Shown: positions 33,482 through 44,184 of the stretch, in pieces | How the letters are laid out: every line of letters starts with the position of its first letter | How positions within the stretch are numbered: position 1 is the first letter of the stretch | From: Candidatus Eisenbacteria bacterium | GTDB taxonomy: Bacteria; Desulfobacterota; Binatia; DP-6 | Assembly: GCA_035577985.1 (NCBI GenBank) | Contig: DATJZY010000136.1 | Span: 1 to 49,146, forward strand | Reading direction: 5' to 3' | DNA: 49,146 nucleotides | Position numbers and translations under genes: made by a program | Notes under the pieces: model-generated | Databases searched by the model: none | Told to the model about the DNA's origin: nothing | What the model saw: only the letters and a program-made list of their open reading frames with translations

Positions 33482-33498
33482 GACGCATCTGGTAGCAT
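33470..33498 (+). promoter_or_regulatory. Likely leaderless promoter of the tetrapyrrole unit
   Basis: A TAGCAT box (33493-33498) lies 7 bases before ATG 33506; the -35 at 17 bp is weak (CTGCCT). It is the only candidate ahead of the ten-gene run. Confidence 0.4.
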
Positions 33499-33505
33499 TT
33501 TGGGG

Positions 33506-34165
33506 ATGCGCACCCACCCGGTCTTCCTGCGTCTCGAGGGGAGGAAGTGCGTAGTGATCGGCGGTGACGTGGTCGTGGAAGCCAAGGTCGACGCTTGCCG
33601 CGCGGCCGGGGCGGAGGTGGTCGTGATCGCCGAGTCGGTGACCCCCGGGCTCGCCGAGCTCGCCCGCACCGGGGCCGTGACCCTCGAGCGGCGATCCTAC
33701 CGGGAAGGCGACCTCGCCGGGGCGTTCGTGGTCTACGCCTCGCTGCGCGACCCGGGGACGATCGCACGCCTGCGGGCCGAGGCCGATCGCGAGCGGGTGC
33801 TCCTGAACGTCGTCGACGCGCCCGAGGCGTGCACGTTCATCTCGCCGGCGGTCGTGACGCGGGGCGAGCTGCAGGTCGCCGTCGGCACCGGCGGAGCGAG
33901 CCCCGGTCTCTCGGCCCGCGTCCGGCGGGATCTGGAGCGCATGTTCGGACCCGAGTACGCCCCCTACGTGGCGATCCTCGGTGCGGTCCGTCGCACCCTG
34001 CACGGGGCTCCGGATCGAGCCGACGTGATCGTGCGGCTCATCGACTCGGATCTCCTGGACCTCGTCCGCGCCCGCGAGCGTGAGGCGGTCGACCGGCTCC
34101 TCGCCCGCGTCGCAGGCGAGTCGTGCACGCTCGAGCACCTCGGCGTCGCGCTCGGGGAGGGGTGA
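33506..34165 (+). CDS. Precorrin-2 dehydrogenase / sirohydrochlorin ferrochelatase (Met8/CysG-N)
   Basis: The 219-residue protein is the Met8/CysG N-terminal module, which oxidises precorrin-2 with NAD+ and can insert iron to give siroheme. It has the dinucleotide-binding strand KCVVIGGDVVVEAKV (slightly off the usual GGGxVA), the catalytic Asp in LNVVDAPEACTF, SPAVVTRGELQVAVGTGGAS and SPGLSARVRRDLE. Together with the CobA half of the fusion encoded downstream it makes siroheme. ATG 33506 is preferred over TTG 33500. Confidence 0.9.
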   Translation: MRTHPVFLRLEGRKCVVIGGDVVVEAKVDACRAAGAEVVVIAESVTPGLAELARTGAVTLERRSYREGDLAGAFVVYASLRDPGTIARLRAEADRERVLLNVVDAPEACTFISPAVVTRGELQVAVGTGGASPGLSARVRRDLERMFGPEYAPYVAILGAVRRTLHGAPDRADVIVRLIDSDLLDLVRAREREAVDRLLARVAGESCTLEHLGVALGEG

Positions 34166-34168
34166 GAC

Positions 34169-34987
34169 GTGGAGCTGCTCCTGCTGCGCGGTGCCGCGTT
34201 CTTCTACCTCATGGCCACGGTCGCGGCCCTGGTCGGCATCTCGGTGCGCCACGATCTCCCGGGACGGGCGCTGCGGTGGCTCCTGTCGGCGGGCTTCGTC
34301 GCGCACGCCGCCGGCCTCGCGCTGCGCAGTCAGACGGTCGGCAACGTCCCGGTCACGAACTTCGGCGAGGCCCTGTCGTTCCTGGCGCTCCTGCTGGTCG
34401 GTGTCTTCCTCTTGGTCCAGCTCCGGGCCCCGCTCGTCGCCCTCGGCGCCGTCGTGTCGCCCCTGGCGTTCGGTCTCACGTTCAGCGCCGTCGCGTTGAA
34501 GGGCGGAGCGCAGCCGCTGCCGCCCGAGCTGCGCAGCGTCTGGCTGCCGGTGCACGTCGGTCTCTCCTTCCTCGGCGACGCGGTGTTCGCTCTCGCCTTC
34601 AGCGCGAGCCTGCTCTATCTCGTCCAGGAGCGGCGGCTGAAGGTTCATCGCGGGCGGCGCGCCCTGCGGCATCTGCCGTCGCTCGAGACGCTCGATCGCG
34701 TGAGCCACACGTGCCTCAAGTGGGGCCTCGTGCTGCTCACGCTCGGCATCACCAGCGGCATCGTGTGGGCCCACGAGGTCTGGGCCGGTGTGTGGGCGCG
34801 CGATCCGAAGCTGCTCTTCACGCTGTTCGTGTGGGTGCTCTACGTCGTGCTGCTGCAGGGCCGGATGACCGCCGGCTGGCGCGGCCGCTGGGCGGCCCAG
34901 CTCACCATCGCGGGCTTCGCGGTGCTCGTCATGTCGCTCGTCGGCGTCAACGTCCTCGGGCTCGGTATCCACGGCAAGGCGTTCTAG
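34169..34987 (+). CDS. Cytochrome c assembly / HemX-type membrane protein (CcsA-like)
   Basis: The 272-residue inner-membrane protein has about eight predicted segments and the CcsA/HemX pattern, with conserved His in PVHVGLSFLGDAVFALAF and in IVWAHEVWAG and a TNFGEALSF segment replacing the classic periplasmic signature. In heme operons such proteins affect HemA level or heme handling. It starts with GTG 3 bases after the Met8 gene and its stop shares a base with the hemA GTG. Confidence 0.85.
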   Translation: MELLLLRGAAFFYLMATVAALVGISVRHDLPGRALRWLLSAGFVAHAAGLALRSQTVGNVPVTNFGEALSFLALLLVGVFLLVQLRAPLVALGAVVSPLAFGLTFSAVALKGGAQPLPPELRSVWLPVHVGLSFLGDAVFALAFSASLLYLVQERRLKVHRGRRALRHLPSLETLDRVSHTCLKWGLVLLTLGITSGIVWAHEVWAGVWARDPKLLFTLFVWVLYVVLLQGRMTAGWRGRWAAQLTIAGFAVLVMSLVGVNVLGLGIHGKAF

Positions 34988-36285
34988 TGTCGCAAGAGAT
35001 CGTCCTGGTCGGCCTCTCCCATCACACCGCGCCGGTCGAGGTGCGGGAGCAGGTCGCGTTCGCGAACGGACGACTCGAGCCGGCCCTGCGCGGGCTCGTC
35101 GCCCATCCCGCGATCCAGGAGAGCGTCATCGTCTCGACCTGCAACCGCGTCGAGGTCGTCGCGTGCGGGCCCGCCGGCGACGAGGTGGCGGCGGCGATCC
35201 CCGGCTTCCTCGCGGCGGAGCACGGCGTCGCGCCCGATACGCTCGCCGGACGGCTCTATACGTACCGTGGCCGCGAGGCGGTCCGGCACCTCTTCCGCGT
35301 CGCGGCGAGCCTCGACTCGATGGTCGTGGGGGAGCCGCAGATCCTGGGGCAGCTGAAGGACCAGTACGCCCTCGCGGCATCGGTCGGCGCGTCGGGACGC
35401 GTCCTGCACCGGTGCTTCCATCGCTCGTTCTCGGTGGCCAAACGCGTCCGGAGCGAGACCGGCATCGCGGCGCGCGCGGTCTCGGTCGGATCGGCCGCCG
35501 TCCAGCTCGCCAAGGAGATCTTCGATCGTTTCCAGGACAAGACGGCCCTGCTCGTCGGCGCCGGCGCCATGGGCGAGCTCACGGCCCGGCAGCTGCTGCA
35601 CCACGGAACGGGCACGCTCATGGTCGCGAACCGCACGTTCGAGCGCGCGAGCGAGATCGCCGGGGAGCTCGGCGGTATCGCCGTGCCGTTCGAGAAGCTC
35701 GGGCGGACGCTGCCGATGGCCGACCTCGTGATCGGCGCCGCCGGCGGCGACAGCTACCTGCTGGGCTCCCGTGACGTCGAGGGCGCGATGCGCGAGCGCC
35801 GGCGCCGATCCATGCTCCTCATCGACCTCGCGGTGCCGCGCAGCTTCGACCCGGCCATCAACCAGATCGACGGCGTGTACCTCTACGACATCGACGATCT
35901 CGAGGGCGTCATCGCCGACAACAAGGGCGCGCGTGCCCAGGAGGCGACGGCGGCCGAGCAGATCGTCGAGTCCGAGGTCGACAGCTTCTGTCGCTGGCTG
36001 GAAGGGCTCGACGTCGTGCCGACGGTGGTCGCGCTGCGCGAGAAGATCGAGGATATCCGTCAGGGCGAGCTCGAGCGTTACCTCGCCTCGCTTGGCGCGT
36101 CGCTCGATCCGCGCCAGCGCGAAGCGGTCGAGCGTCTGACCCGGGCGATCGTCAACAAGATCCTGCACGCGCCGCTCTCCGAGCTACGCCGCCGCGGCTC
36201 GGATCGGGACGAGGCACTCTACGTCGAGGTGGCGCGGATGCTCTTCCGTCTCGGGGGGGATCGCGATCCGGACGAGGACGCCTGA
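34987..36285 (+). CDS. hemA: Glutamyl-tRNA reductase
   Basis: HemA reduces Glu-tRNA to glutamate-1-semialdehyde, the first step of C5 heme synthesis. The 432-residue protein has the nucleophile Cys52 in VSTCNRVEV, the segment MVVGEPQILGQLKDQY, the NADPH motif LLVGAGAMGELTA and a C-terminal dimerisation helix. The partner HemL is not in the window. GTG 34987 overlaps the preceding TAG. Confidence 0.95.
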   Translation: MSQEIVLVGLSHHTAPVEVREQVAFANGRLEPALRGLVAHPAIQESVIVSTCNRVEVVACGPAGDEVAAAIPGFLAAEHGVAPDTLAGRLYTYRGREAVRHLFRVAASLDSMVVGEPQILGQLKDQYALAASVGASGRVLHRCFHRSFSVAKRVRSETGIAARAVSVGSAAVQLAKEIFDRFQDKTALLVGAGAMGELTARQLLHHGTGTLMVANRTFERASEIAGELGGIAVPFEKLGRTLPMADLVIGAAGGDSYLLGSRDVEGAMRERRRRSMLLIDLAVPRSFDPAINQIDGVYLYDIDDLEGVIADNKGARAQEATAAEQIVESEVDSFCRWLEGLDVVPTVVALREKIEDIRQGELERYLASLGASLDPRQREAVERLTRAIVNKILHAPLSELRRRGSDRDEALYVEVARMLFRLGGDRDPDEDA

Positions 36286-36290
36286 GCCCG

Positions 36291-37205
36291 ATGGCGGCGC
36301 GGTCACTTCGTCTCGGCACCCGGGGGAGCGCGCTGGCGCGCGCCCAGGCGGATCTCGTGCGTCGGGATCTCGAGGCACGGAACCCGGGGCTCGCGGTCGA
36401 ACTCGTGCTCATTCGCACGACCGGGGACCAGCTCCAGCAGGGGCCGCTCGCGCAAGTCGGTGGCAAGGGGCTGTTCATCAAGGAGATCGAGGAGGCCCTC
36501 GTCGCCGGGACGATCGACTGCGCCGTGCACTCCATGAAGGACGTGCCGGCCGCGCTGCACACGGGTCTCGTCGTCGGCGCGATCCCGCGCCGCGAGGACC
36601 CGCGCGACGTCCTGGTGAGCCATGCCGGGTCGCTCGCAGGGCTCGCGCCGGGCGCGAAGGTGGGGACCGCGAGCATCCGGCGGCGCGTGCAGCTCCTCGC
36701 GCGGCGCCGCGATCTGGACGTCACGATCCTGCGCGGGAACGTCGACACGCGCCTGCGGCGCTGGCGCGACGGGGACTTCGACGCGATCCTGCTGGCGGCG
36801 GCGGGTCTCGCGCGGCTCGGGATCAGCGAGCCCGCGGCGCGGCCGCTCCCGACCGACGTGCTCCTGCCCGCCGTGGGGCAGGGCGCGCTCGCGCTCGAAT
36901 GTCGAGCCGACGATGCCGCGACCCGCACCGTGCTCGCGGCGGTCGATGACGCGCGCTCGGCGCGCGAGGTCGGCGCGGAGCGCGGGTTCCTGCATGGCAT
37001 CGGGGGCGACTGCAACACGCCGCTCGCGGCCCACGCGATCTCGGTCGGTGATCGCATCCGGCTGCGCGGGCAGGTGAGCGACCCGGACGGGACGCGGTGG
37101 CTCGAGGACGAGGTCGAGGGCTCGGCGGACGATCCAGTCGCGATCGGGCGCGCGCTCGCCGATCGGCTCCTCGCCCGTGGCGCGGGGGCGTTGCTCGGGC
37201 GATGA
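36291..37205 (+). CDS. hemC: Hydroxymethylbilane synthase
   Basis: HemC joins four porphobilinogens into hydroxymethylbilane. The 304-residue protein has catalytic Asp84 in HSMKDVP, the Arg-rich GTASIRRR region and Cys241 in GGDCNTPLAA, which carries the dipyrromethane cofactor. It follows hemA by 5 bases and its stop overlaps the next ATG (ATGA). Confidence 0.95.
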   Translation: MAARSLRLGTRGSALARAQADLVRRDLEARNPGLAVELVLIRTTGDQLQQGPLAQVGGKGLFIKEIEEALVAGTIDCAVHSMKDVPAALHTGLVVGAIPRREDPRDVLVSHAGSLAGLAPGAKVGTASIRRRVQLLARRRDLDVTILRGNVDTRLRRWRDGDFDAILLAAAGLARLGISEPAARPLPTDVLLPAVGQGALALECRADDAATRTVLAAVDDARSAREVGAERGFLHGIGGDCNTPLAAHAISVGDRIRLRGQVSDPDGTRWLEDEVEGSADDPVAIGRALADRLLARGAGALLGR

Positions 37206-38775
37206 GCGGGCGCGTCTATCTCGTCGGTGCGGGTCCGGGCGATCCCGGCCTCCTCACGCTGCGCGGCCAGCGTCATCTCGCCGCCGCCGACGTCGTCGTG
37301 CACGACGACCTCGTCGGGCGCCGGCTCCTCGTGCACGCCCGACCGGACGCCGAGATCGTCGACGTGGGCCGCGCGCACGGCGATCCGGGACGTCTCTCGC
37401 AGGAGGCGATCGGGGCGCTCCTCGTCGACCGCGCGCGCGCCGGCAAGACCGTCGTGCGGCTCAAGAACGGCGACCCGTTCCTGTTCGGGCGCGGCGCGGA
37501 GGAGGCCGCCTTGCTGCGGCGCGCGGGCATCGCCTTCGAAGTGGTCCCCGGCGTGAGCTCGGCGCTCGCGGTGCCGGCGTACGCCGGCATCCCGGCGACC
37601 GATCGCGATCACGCGTCGCTCGTGACGATCGTCACGGGTCACCTCGCGTGCCGCCCGGCGGACGGCGCGGACGCCGCGGCGGGCTTGCCGTGGGACGCGC
37701 TCGCGCGCCAGGGCGGCACCCTCGTCTTCCTCATGGCGATGAAGCACCTGCCGGCCATCGGTGCCGCGCTGGTCTCGCACGGGCTCGATCCGGCCACGCC
37801 CGCGGCGGCGATCGAACGTGGCACCACCGGCCGCCAGCGTACCGTCGTCGCGACGGCGGCGACGCTCGCATCACGCGTCGCGGAAGCGGGCCTGCGGCCC
37901 CCCGCCGTCGTGGTCGTGGGCGCCACGGTGGCGCTCCGGGAGCAGGTCGCCTGGCTCGAGGAGCGGCCGCTCGTCGGACGCCGCATTCTCGTCACCCGTC
38001 CGCGCGCACAGGCGGGCGAGCTGGCCGCACTGCTCGAGGACCTCGGGGCCGAGGTCGTGGTCGCGCCCACCATCGAGATCGCGCCGCCGGCCGACGCTGC
38101 GGCCCTCGACCGGGCGGTCGTCGCCGCGAGCAGCTACGATTGGATCGTTCTCACGAGCGTCAACGGCGTGCGGGTGCTCTTCGATCGTCTGGCGGCGCTG
38201 CGGCGCGACGTGCGCGAGCTCGCGGGCACGCGCTTCGCCGCCATCGGTCCCGAGACGGCCGCCGAGCTCGAGCGCCACCTCGTGCGTCCCGCCGTCGTCC
38301 CCGAGGACTTTCGCGCCGAGGGACTGCTCGATGCGCTCGGCGATGCCGACGTGCGCGGACGGCGTGTCCTCCTGCTGCGCGCCGCCGGCGCGCGCGCCAT
38401 CCTGCCCGACACGCTGCGCGCGCGCGGCGCCGCGGTGGACGAGGTGATCGCGTACCGGGCGATCGTGCCGCCCGCGACCGACGCGGCGGGGCTTCGTGCC
38501 GCACTCGTGGAAGGCGGCCTCGACGTGCTGACCTTCACGTCGAGCTCGACGGTCAGGAACTTCGCCACGCTGCTCGGTCCCGAGGCGATCGCGACGCTCG
38601 GCCTGCACGGCCGCCCGCTCGTCGCGTGCATCGGTCCCGTCACGGCGGAGACCGCACGCGAGGTCGGGTTGCGCGTCGACGTCGTCCCCGCGTCGTACAC
38701 CGCGTCGGCCCTCGCGCACGCGATCGCGGCACATTTTTGCAAAGCCGGGAGTGATCCACTAAGCGGAGGCGTTGG

Positions 38776-38779
<4 letters not shown>
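37202..38779 (+). CDS. cobA-hemD: Fused uroporphyrinogen-III C-methyltransferase / uroporphyrinogen-III synthase
   Basis: The 525-residue protein is a fusion. Residues 1-250 are SUMT (CobA): [39 protein letters not shown] and [22 protein letters not shown]. Residues about 260-520 are Hem[36 protein letters not shown], and the closing [11 protein letters not shown] and [10 protein letters not shown]. One polypeptide thus makes uroporphyrinogen III and methylates it to precorrin-2, feeding the Met8 protein. Such fusions are known in Firmicutes and deltaproteobacteria. It overlaps hemC and hemB by 4 bases each. Confidence 0.95.
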
Positions 38780-39752
<973 letters not shown>

Positions 39753-39756
<4 letters not shown>

Positions 39757-41186
39757 GACGCCGCCGTCCGGTCCTGGCGCTCGCGTGCGCCGCGGTGCTG
39801 CTCGCCCAGCCGGCGCTCGCCGGCAACACCGAGCGCGACCTCGGCCGTCGCTTCCTGCTCGAGGCGCGCTCGCAGATCCCGCTGATCGAGGATCCGGCGG
39901 TGACGGCGTTTACGGAGGGGCTCGGCAACCGCCTGGTCGCGACCCTCGGGCCGCAGGAGTTCGACTACCACTTCTTCGTAGTGGCGTCCCCGTCGATCAA
40001 CGCGTTCGCGGTGCCCGGCGGCTACGTGTTCGTGTTCGCCGGGCTCCTCGAAAAGGCCGCGAGCGACGACGAGATCGCGGGCGTGCTCGGCCACGAGATG
40101 GGGCACGTCCGCGGGCACCACATCGTGCGCCAGCAGGCCACCGGAACGGTGTGGACGGCGGCGGCGCTCCTGGGCGTCCTGCTTTCGGTCGTGAACCCCG
40201 TGCTCGGCGCGGGTGCCATCGCGGCGGCGCAGACGGCGCAGCTCAAGTACTCGCGCGAGTTCGAGCAGGAGGCCGACTACCTCGGGCTCGGTACCATGAG
40301 CCAGGCAGGCTACGACCCGCATTCGCTCGCGAGCTTCTTCAAGCAGCTCCTCGTCGAGCAGCGCGTGAACCCGGCCGGCGTCCCGCCCTACATGCTCTCC
40401 CACCCGGTCACCGAAGAGCGCGTGGCGCACGTCGAGAGCATCATCGACGCGCAGAAGCTGAAGACGCCGCGCGGCCGCCCTGCAGCGAGCCCCGAGCTGG
40501 CCGAGGTGCAGGCCGTCGTGCGCGCCAAGACCGATCCGCCCGACGTCGTGATCGCCGAGTACCGGCGGCGCGCCGAGAAGGCTCCGAACGACGCCGAGGC
40601 GCAATTCCTGCTCGGCCGCGTCTATCAGTCGGTCGGGCAGTTCGAGGCCGCGCGCCTGGCGCTCGAGCGCAGCCGCGACCTCGGCTTCGGGCCGCGCGTC
40701 GACCGCCCGCTCGGCAGCGTGTATGTGGCCCTCAAGTCGACGGCCCAGGCGCAAACCGTGCTGAGGAAATACCTCGCCACGCATCCGAGCGACGCCTTCG
40801 CACACATGGAGCTGGGCAAGGCGCTCGCCGACGCCGGTGACGACGCCGGCGCGCTCAAGGAATTCCAGCGCGCCGTGTCGCTCGATCCCGACCGCGAGGA
40901 GGCGCAGCGGCTGCTGGGCCTCAGCCTCGGGCGCAAGGGCGAGCAGGCCGACGGGTTCTATCACCTGGCCATCGCCGCCCGTGAGAGCGGCGATCTCGAA
41001 CAGGCGCTCAGCCACTTCCAGAAGGTCGACGAGCTCGAGCCGGCCGGCACGCCGCGCAAGAAGGAGGTCGCTGCCGCCATCGACGAGCTGCTGCCGCTCG
41101 TGCGCGATCGCGAGATGGAGCGGCGCGAGCGGGCGCGGCGGCGCGGCATCCTGCAGGAACGTCTCGAGCGGGCCGAACGTCGATGA
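39753..41186 (+). CDS. Periplasmic M48 metalloprotease with TPR domain (BepA-like)
   Basis: The 477-residue precursor has a signal peptide (to about residue 23), an M48 peptidase domain with HEMGH (114-118) and the third zinc ligand in [10 protein letters not shown], and several TPR repeats (about 265-440). E. coli BepA with the same layout acts on outer-membrane protein assembly, repairing or degrading LptD. It is in the tetrapyrrole run, overlapping hemB and the SDR gene by 4 bases each, which may reflect co-expression rather than function. Confidence 0.9.
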
Positions 41187-41983
41187 CGACCTCGCTCGCG
41201 GGCCGCACCGCGCTCGTCACCGGCGGCGGGCGCGGGATCGGGCGCGCGATCGCCCTCGGGCTGGCCGACGCCGGCGCCGACGTCGCGGTGACCGCGCGCA
41301 CGGCGAGCGAGCTCGAGAGCGTCGCGGACGAGATCCGGTCCAAGGGACGTCGCGCGCTCGCCGTGCCGGCCGACATGATCGATCGGGCGCAGGTCGCCGC
41401 CGCCGTCGAACGCGCGGGTCGCGAGCTCGGGCGCCTCGACGTCCTCGTGAACAACGCCGGCGGGCCGGTCGTGCTCTCCTCGGACCCGCGCGCGCTGTGG
41501 GTCGAGACGCACGACGACGCGAGCTGGGACGCCACCGTCGTCCTGAACCTCACCTCGTGCTACTGGGCCGCGAAGGCCGCCCTCGGCCCCATGCTCTCGC
41601 GCGGCTACGGGCGCATCATCAACGTCGGGTCGGGCTATTCGCTCGTCGGTGCCTCGGGCCTCTCGGCCTACACGGCCGCCAAGCACGCGCTGGTCGGGTT
41701 CACGCGCGCGCTCGCGATGGAGGTCGGCGAGCGCGGCGTCACCGTCAACTGCCTGCGACCGGGATGGACGAACACGCGCCTCGTCGACTGGCGCATCGTG
41801 GGCGCCGCGACCGGGCGCACGGCGGACGAGGCGAAGGCGCACGCCGAGGGTCTCGCCGCGCAGCGCCGCATCCTGGAGCCCGAGGAGGTGGCGCCGCTCG
41901 CCGTCTTTCTCGCGTCCCCCGCGGCCGGCGGCATCACGGGACAGGTGCTGTCGGCCGACGGCGGCTACTTCGTCGGCGTGTGA
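41183..41983 (+). CDS. Short-chain dehydrogenase/reductase (classical SDR)
   Basis: The 266-residue protein has the classical SDR features: TGGGRGIGRAIAL cofactor loop, NNAGG, catalytic Ser in NVGSGYS and YTAAK. An Arg after the first strand (ARTASEL) suggests NADP(H). It has an insertion relative to short FabG forms (SSDPRALWVETHDD). The substrate is unknown. It overlaps the M48 gene by 4 bases. Confidence 0.88.
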   Translation: MTTSLAGRTALVTGGGRGIGRAIALGLADAGADVAVTARTASELESVADEIRSKGRRALAVPADMIDRAQVAAAVERAGRELGRLDVLVNNAGGPVVLSSDPRALWVETHDDASWDATVVLNLTSCYWAAKAALGPMLSRGYGRIINVGSGYSLVGASGLSAYTAAKHALVGFTRALAMEVGERGVTVNCLRPGWTNTRLVDWRIVGAATGRTADEAKAHAEGLAAQRRILEPEEVAPLAVFLASPAAGGITGQVLSADGGYFVGV

Positions 41984-41986
41984 CGG

Positions 41987-42382
41987 GTGGCCAGCAAGGG
42001 TAGACCGTATCGCGCGCTCGAGGTCGAGGGCTTCACCGTGCTCGTCGGCAAGGGCGACGAGCAGAACGACGTCCTCACGTTCGACGTCGCCGAGCCCGAA
42101 GACTTCTGGTTCCACGTGTCCGGGCATTCGGGCAGCCACGTGGTCGTGCGCAATCCGGACAAGCTGCCGGCGCTGCCGGGGCCGGTGCTCGAGAAGGCGG
42201 CGGGACTGGCGGCGTGGTACTCGAAGGCGCGCGACGCCGGCAAGGTGGACGTCCACTGGTGTCGCGCGCGTGACGTGTCGAAGCCGCTGCGGTTCCCCGC
42301 CGGCAAGGTGCTGCTCGCGCGCTGGAAGCGCATCCGCGTCCACCCGCGCGATCCGAGCACGCTCGCGGACGAGAGCGGGTAG
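41987..42382 (+). CDS. Stand-alone NFACT-R (DUF814) domain protein
   Basis: The 131-residue protein is a single NFACT-R domain, the RNA-binding module normally at the C-terminus of RqcH/NEMF/Tae2: GRPYRALEVEGFTVLVGKGD, DFWFHVSGHSGSHVVVRN and the VHWCRARDVSKP strand. The NFACT-N and coiled-coil parts are absent, so it cannot be a full RqcH. A role in ribosome-associated quality control or another RNA task is open. GTG 41987 comes 3 bases after the SDR stop, and the stop shares a base with the next GTG. Confidence 0.85.
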   Translation: MASKGRPYRALEVEGFTVLVGKGDEQNDVLTFDVAEPEDFWFHVSGHSGSHVVVRNPDKLPALPGPVLEKAAGLAAWYSKARDAGKVDVHWCRARDVSKPLRFPAGKVLLARWKRIRVHPRDPSTLADESG

Positions 42383-44184
42383 TGCTCGTCTCCGCAGTCG
42401 TCCTCGCGCTCGTCGACTGCTGGCAGGTGGCGTTGCGGGCGCCGGGAAGTCTCACGGCGGCGTCCGTGAGCTGGCTGCTCGGGCTCTACCTCGCCGCGAC
42501 CGGCGTGGCGACGCTCGTGCTGGCCGGTGTGCTTCGTCGCTCGCGCGGGACGACCCGCGCCGCGATCCTCGCCGCGGGCGGATGCCTGTTCGTCGTCGAG
42601 ACGTGGCTGCGTGCCCTCACGCCGCTCTCGCCGTGGCGACCGTGGATGGTCGCCGGATGCATCGCCGCGGCGGCCCTCGCGTTCGTTCCGCTGCGCGCCG
42701 TCTGCGCCCGGCGGGTCCCGGTCTCGGTCGCGGTCATCGGCCTCGCGCTGCTCGCCGTCGGCGCTTTCGGTGCCGTTCGTCCGCTCGCTGGAACGCGTCC
42801 ACCCGGCACCTCGGGCCCGGCGCCGGATCGTGAGCTGCCGAGCTTCCTCGTGATCGTGATCGACACGCTGCGCGCCGACCACCTCGGCTGCTACGGCTAC
42901 GGTCGTCCCACCAGCCCCGCGCTCGATCGGCTGGCGGGGGAGGGAACGCTCTTCGAGCGCGCGTTCGCGCAGTCGAGCTGGACGAAGCCGTCGACGGCAT
43001 CGCTCTTCACGGGGCGCTTCCCGGTGCAGCACCAGACCCTGTACGAGCGGTCCAGGATCCCCGACGCGGAGCTGACGATCGCGGAGCTGCTCGCCGCGAA
43101 CGGGTATCGAACGGCCGTACTCTCCGGCAACCCGTGGGTCACGCCGGAATACGGCTTCGACCAAGGGGTATCCGACTTCTACTCGCTCTACGACGAGCGC
43201 TTCACCCGGGTCACGCTCTTCATGACGGTGCTGAAACGTCTCTCGCAGCTGCCCGGCGGGCGGATGCAGGTCTACAACCGGGTGAAGTACCTCGTGCTGG
43301 GCGAGCTCTCGACGACGGCGCGCGACACGCGGCTCGTCGACGAGGCGGAGCGCTGGCTCGCCGCGCACCACGATCGGCCGTTCTTCCTCTACGTCCACAT
43401 GATGAGCCCCCACCACCCGTACGATCCGCCGCCGCCGTTCGATCGCTTCGTACCCGATCGCTCGCACGCACCGGTGAAGAACTACCCCCGCAAGAGCTAC
43501 CTCTTCTTCGAGGAGGGCGAGCCGCTGCCCGCCGCCGACCTCGCCGACCTGGTGGCGCGCTACGACGGCGACGTGCTGTACGCCGACACCGAGGTCGGGC
43601 GTCTCCTGGCGGCGCTCGACCGGCTCGGCCTCGCGCGCACGACGGCCGTCGTCGTGACGGCGGACCACGGCGAGGAGTTCTACGACCACCGCAACTGGGG
43701 CCACGGCCAGTCGGTCTACAACGAGCTGATCCACGTGCCGCTGCTCCTGCGCTATCCGGCGCACGCTGCGGCGGGCGCGCGCGTCGCGACGCCGGTGATG
43801 CACGTCGACCTGCTGCCGACGCTGCTGGGGCTGGCGCGGATCCCGCTTCCGCCGGCGGCCGCCGGCATCGGGACGAGCCTCCTGTCGCCGCCGCAGGAAC
43901 GCGACGACGTGCTGAGCCAGCTCATCTACCGCTATGGGGAGGCCGACGCGCTCGTCACCGGCGGTCGGGCGCTCGTCGCCATGCGCCGCGGCGACGACGA
44001 ACGCAGCGTGGCGTACGACCTCACGACCGACTTCGGCGAGCAGCACGGGCTGCCGGCGCCGCCCGATCGCCTGCGCGCACTGGCCGAGCTGCGCCGGCGC
44101 CTCGAGGGCACCCGGAGCGCGGCGAGCGAGTCGTCGGACGACGCGGATCGCGACCGGCTGAAGGCGCTCGGCTACGCGGAGTGA
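42382..44184 (+). CDS. Membrane-anchored alkaline phosphatase-superfamily enzyme (sulfatase-like) with Thr nucleophile
   Basis: The 600-residue protein starts with about four membrane segments (1-135), then a sulfatase-fold domain. Metal ligands appear as Asp161 (VIDTLRADH) and in VVTADHGEEF followed by NWGHG. The nucleophile position, Cys or Ser in sulfatases (CxPSR), is Thr201 in SWTKPSTASLFTG, so it cannot be formylglycine-activated. Thr is the nucleophile in phosphoethanolamine and phosphoglycerol transferases, so a phospho-transfer role is possible. The C-terminal region is acidic. It is the last gene of the tetrapyrrole run and is convergent with the nitrilase/BNR gene with no spacer. 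Confidence 0.85.
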   Translation: MLVSAVVLALVDCWQVALRAPGSLTAASVSWLLGLYLAATGVATLVLAGVLRRSRGTTRAAILAAGGCLFVVETWLRALTPLSPWRPWMVAGCIAAAALAFVPLRAVCARRVPVSVAVIGLALLAVGAFGAVRPLAGTRPPGTSGPAPDRELPSFLVIVIDTLRADHLGCYGYGRPTSPALDRLAGEGTLFERAFAQSSWTKPSTASLFTGRFPVQHQTLYERSRIPDAELTIAELLAANGYRTAVLSGNPWVTPEYGFDQGVSDFYSLYDERFTRVTLFMTVLKRLSQLPGGRMQVYNRVKYLVLGELSTTARDTRLVDEAERWLAAHHDRPFFLYVHMMSPHHPYDPPPPFDRFVPDRSHAPVKNYPRKSYLFFEEGEPLPAADLADLVARYDGDVLYADTEVGRLLAALDRLGLARTTAVVVTADHGEEFYDHRNWGHGQSVYNELIHVPLLLRYPAHAAAGARVATPVMHVDLLPTLLGLARIPLPPAAAGIGTSLLSPPQERDDVLSQLIYRYGEADALVTGGRALVAMRRGDDERSVAYDLTTDFGEQHGLPAPPDRLRALAELRRRLEGTRSAASESSDDADRDRLKALGYAE

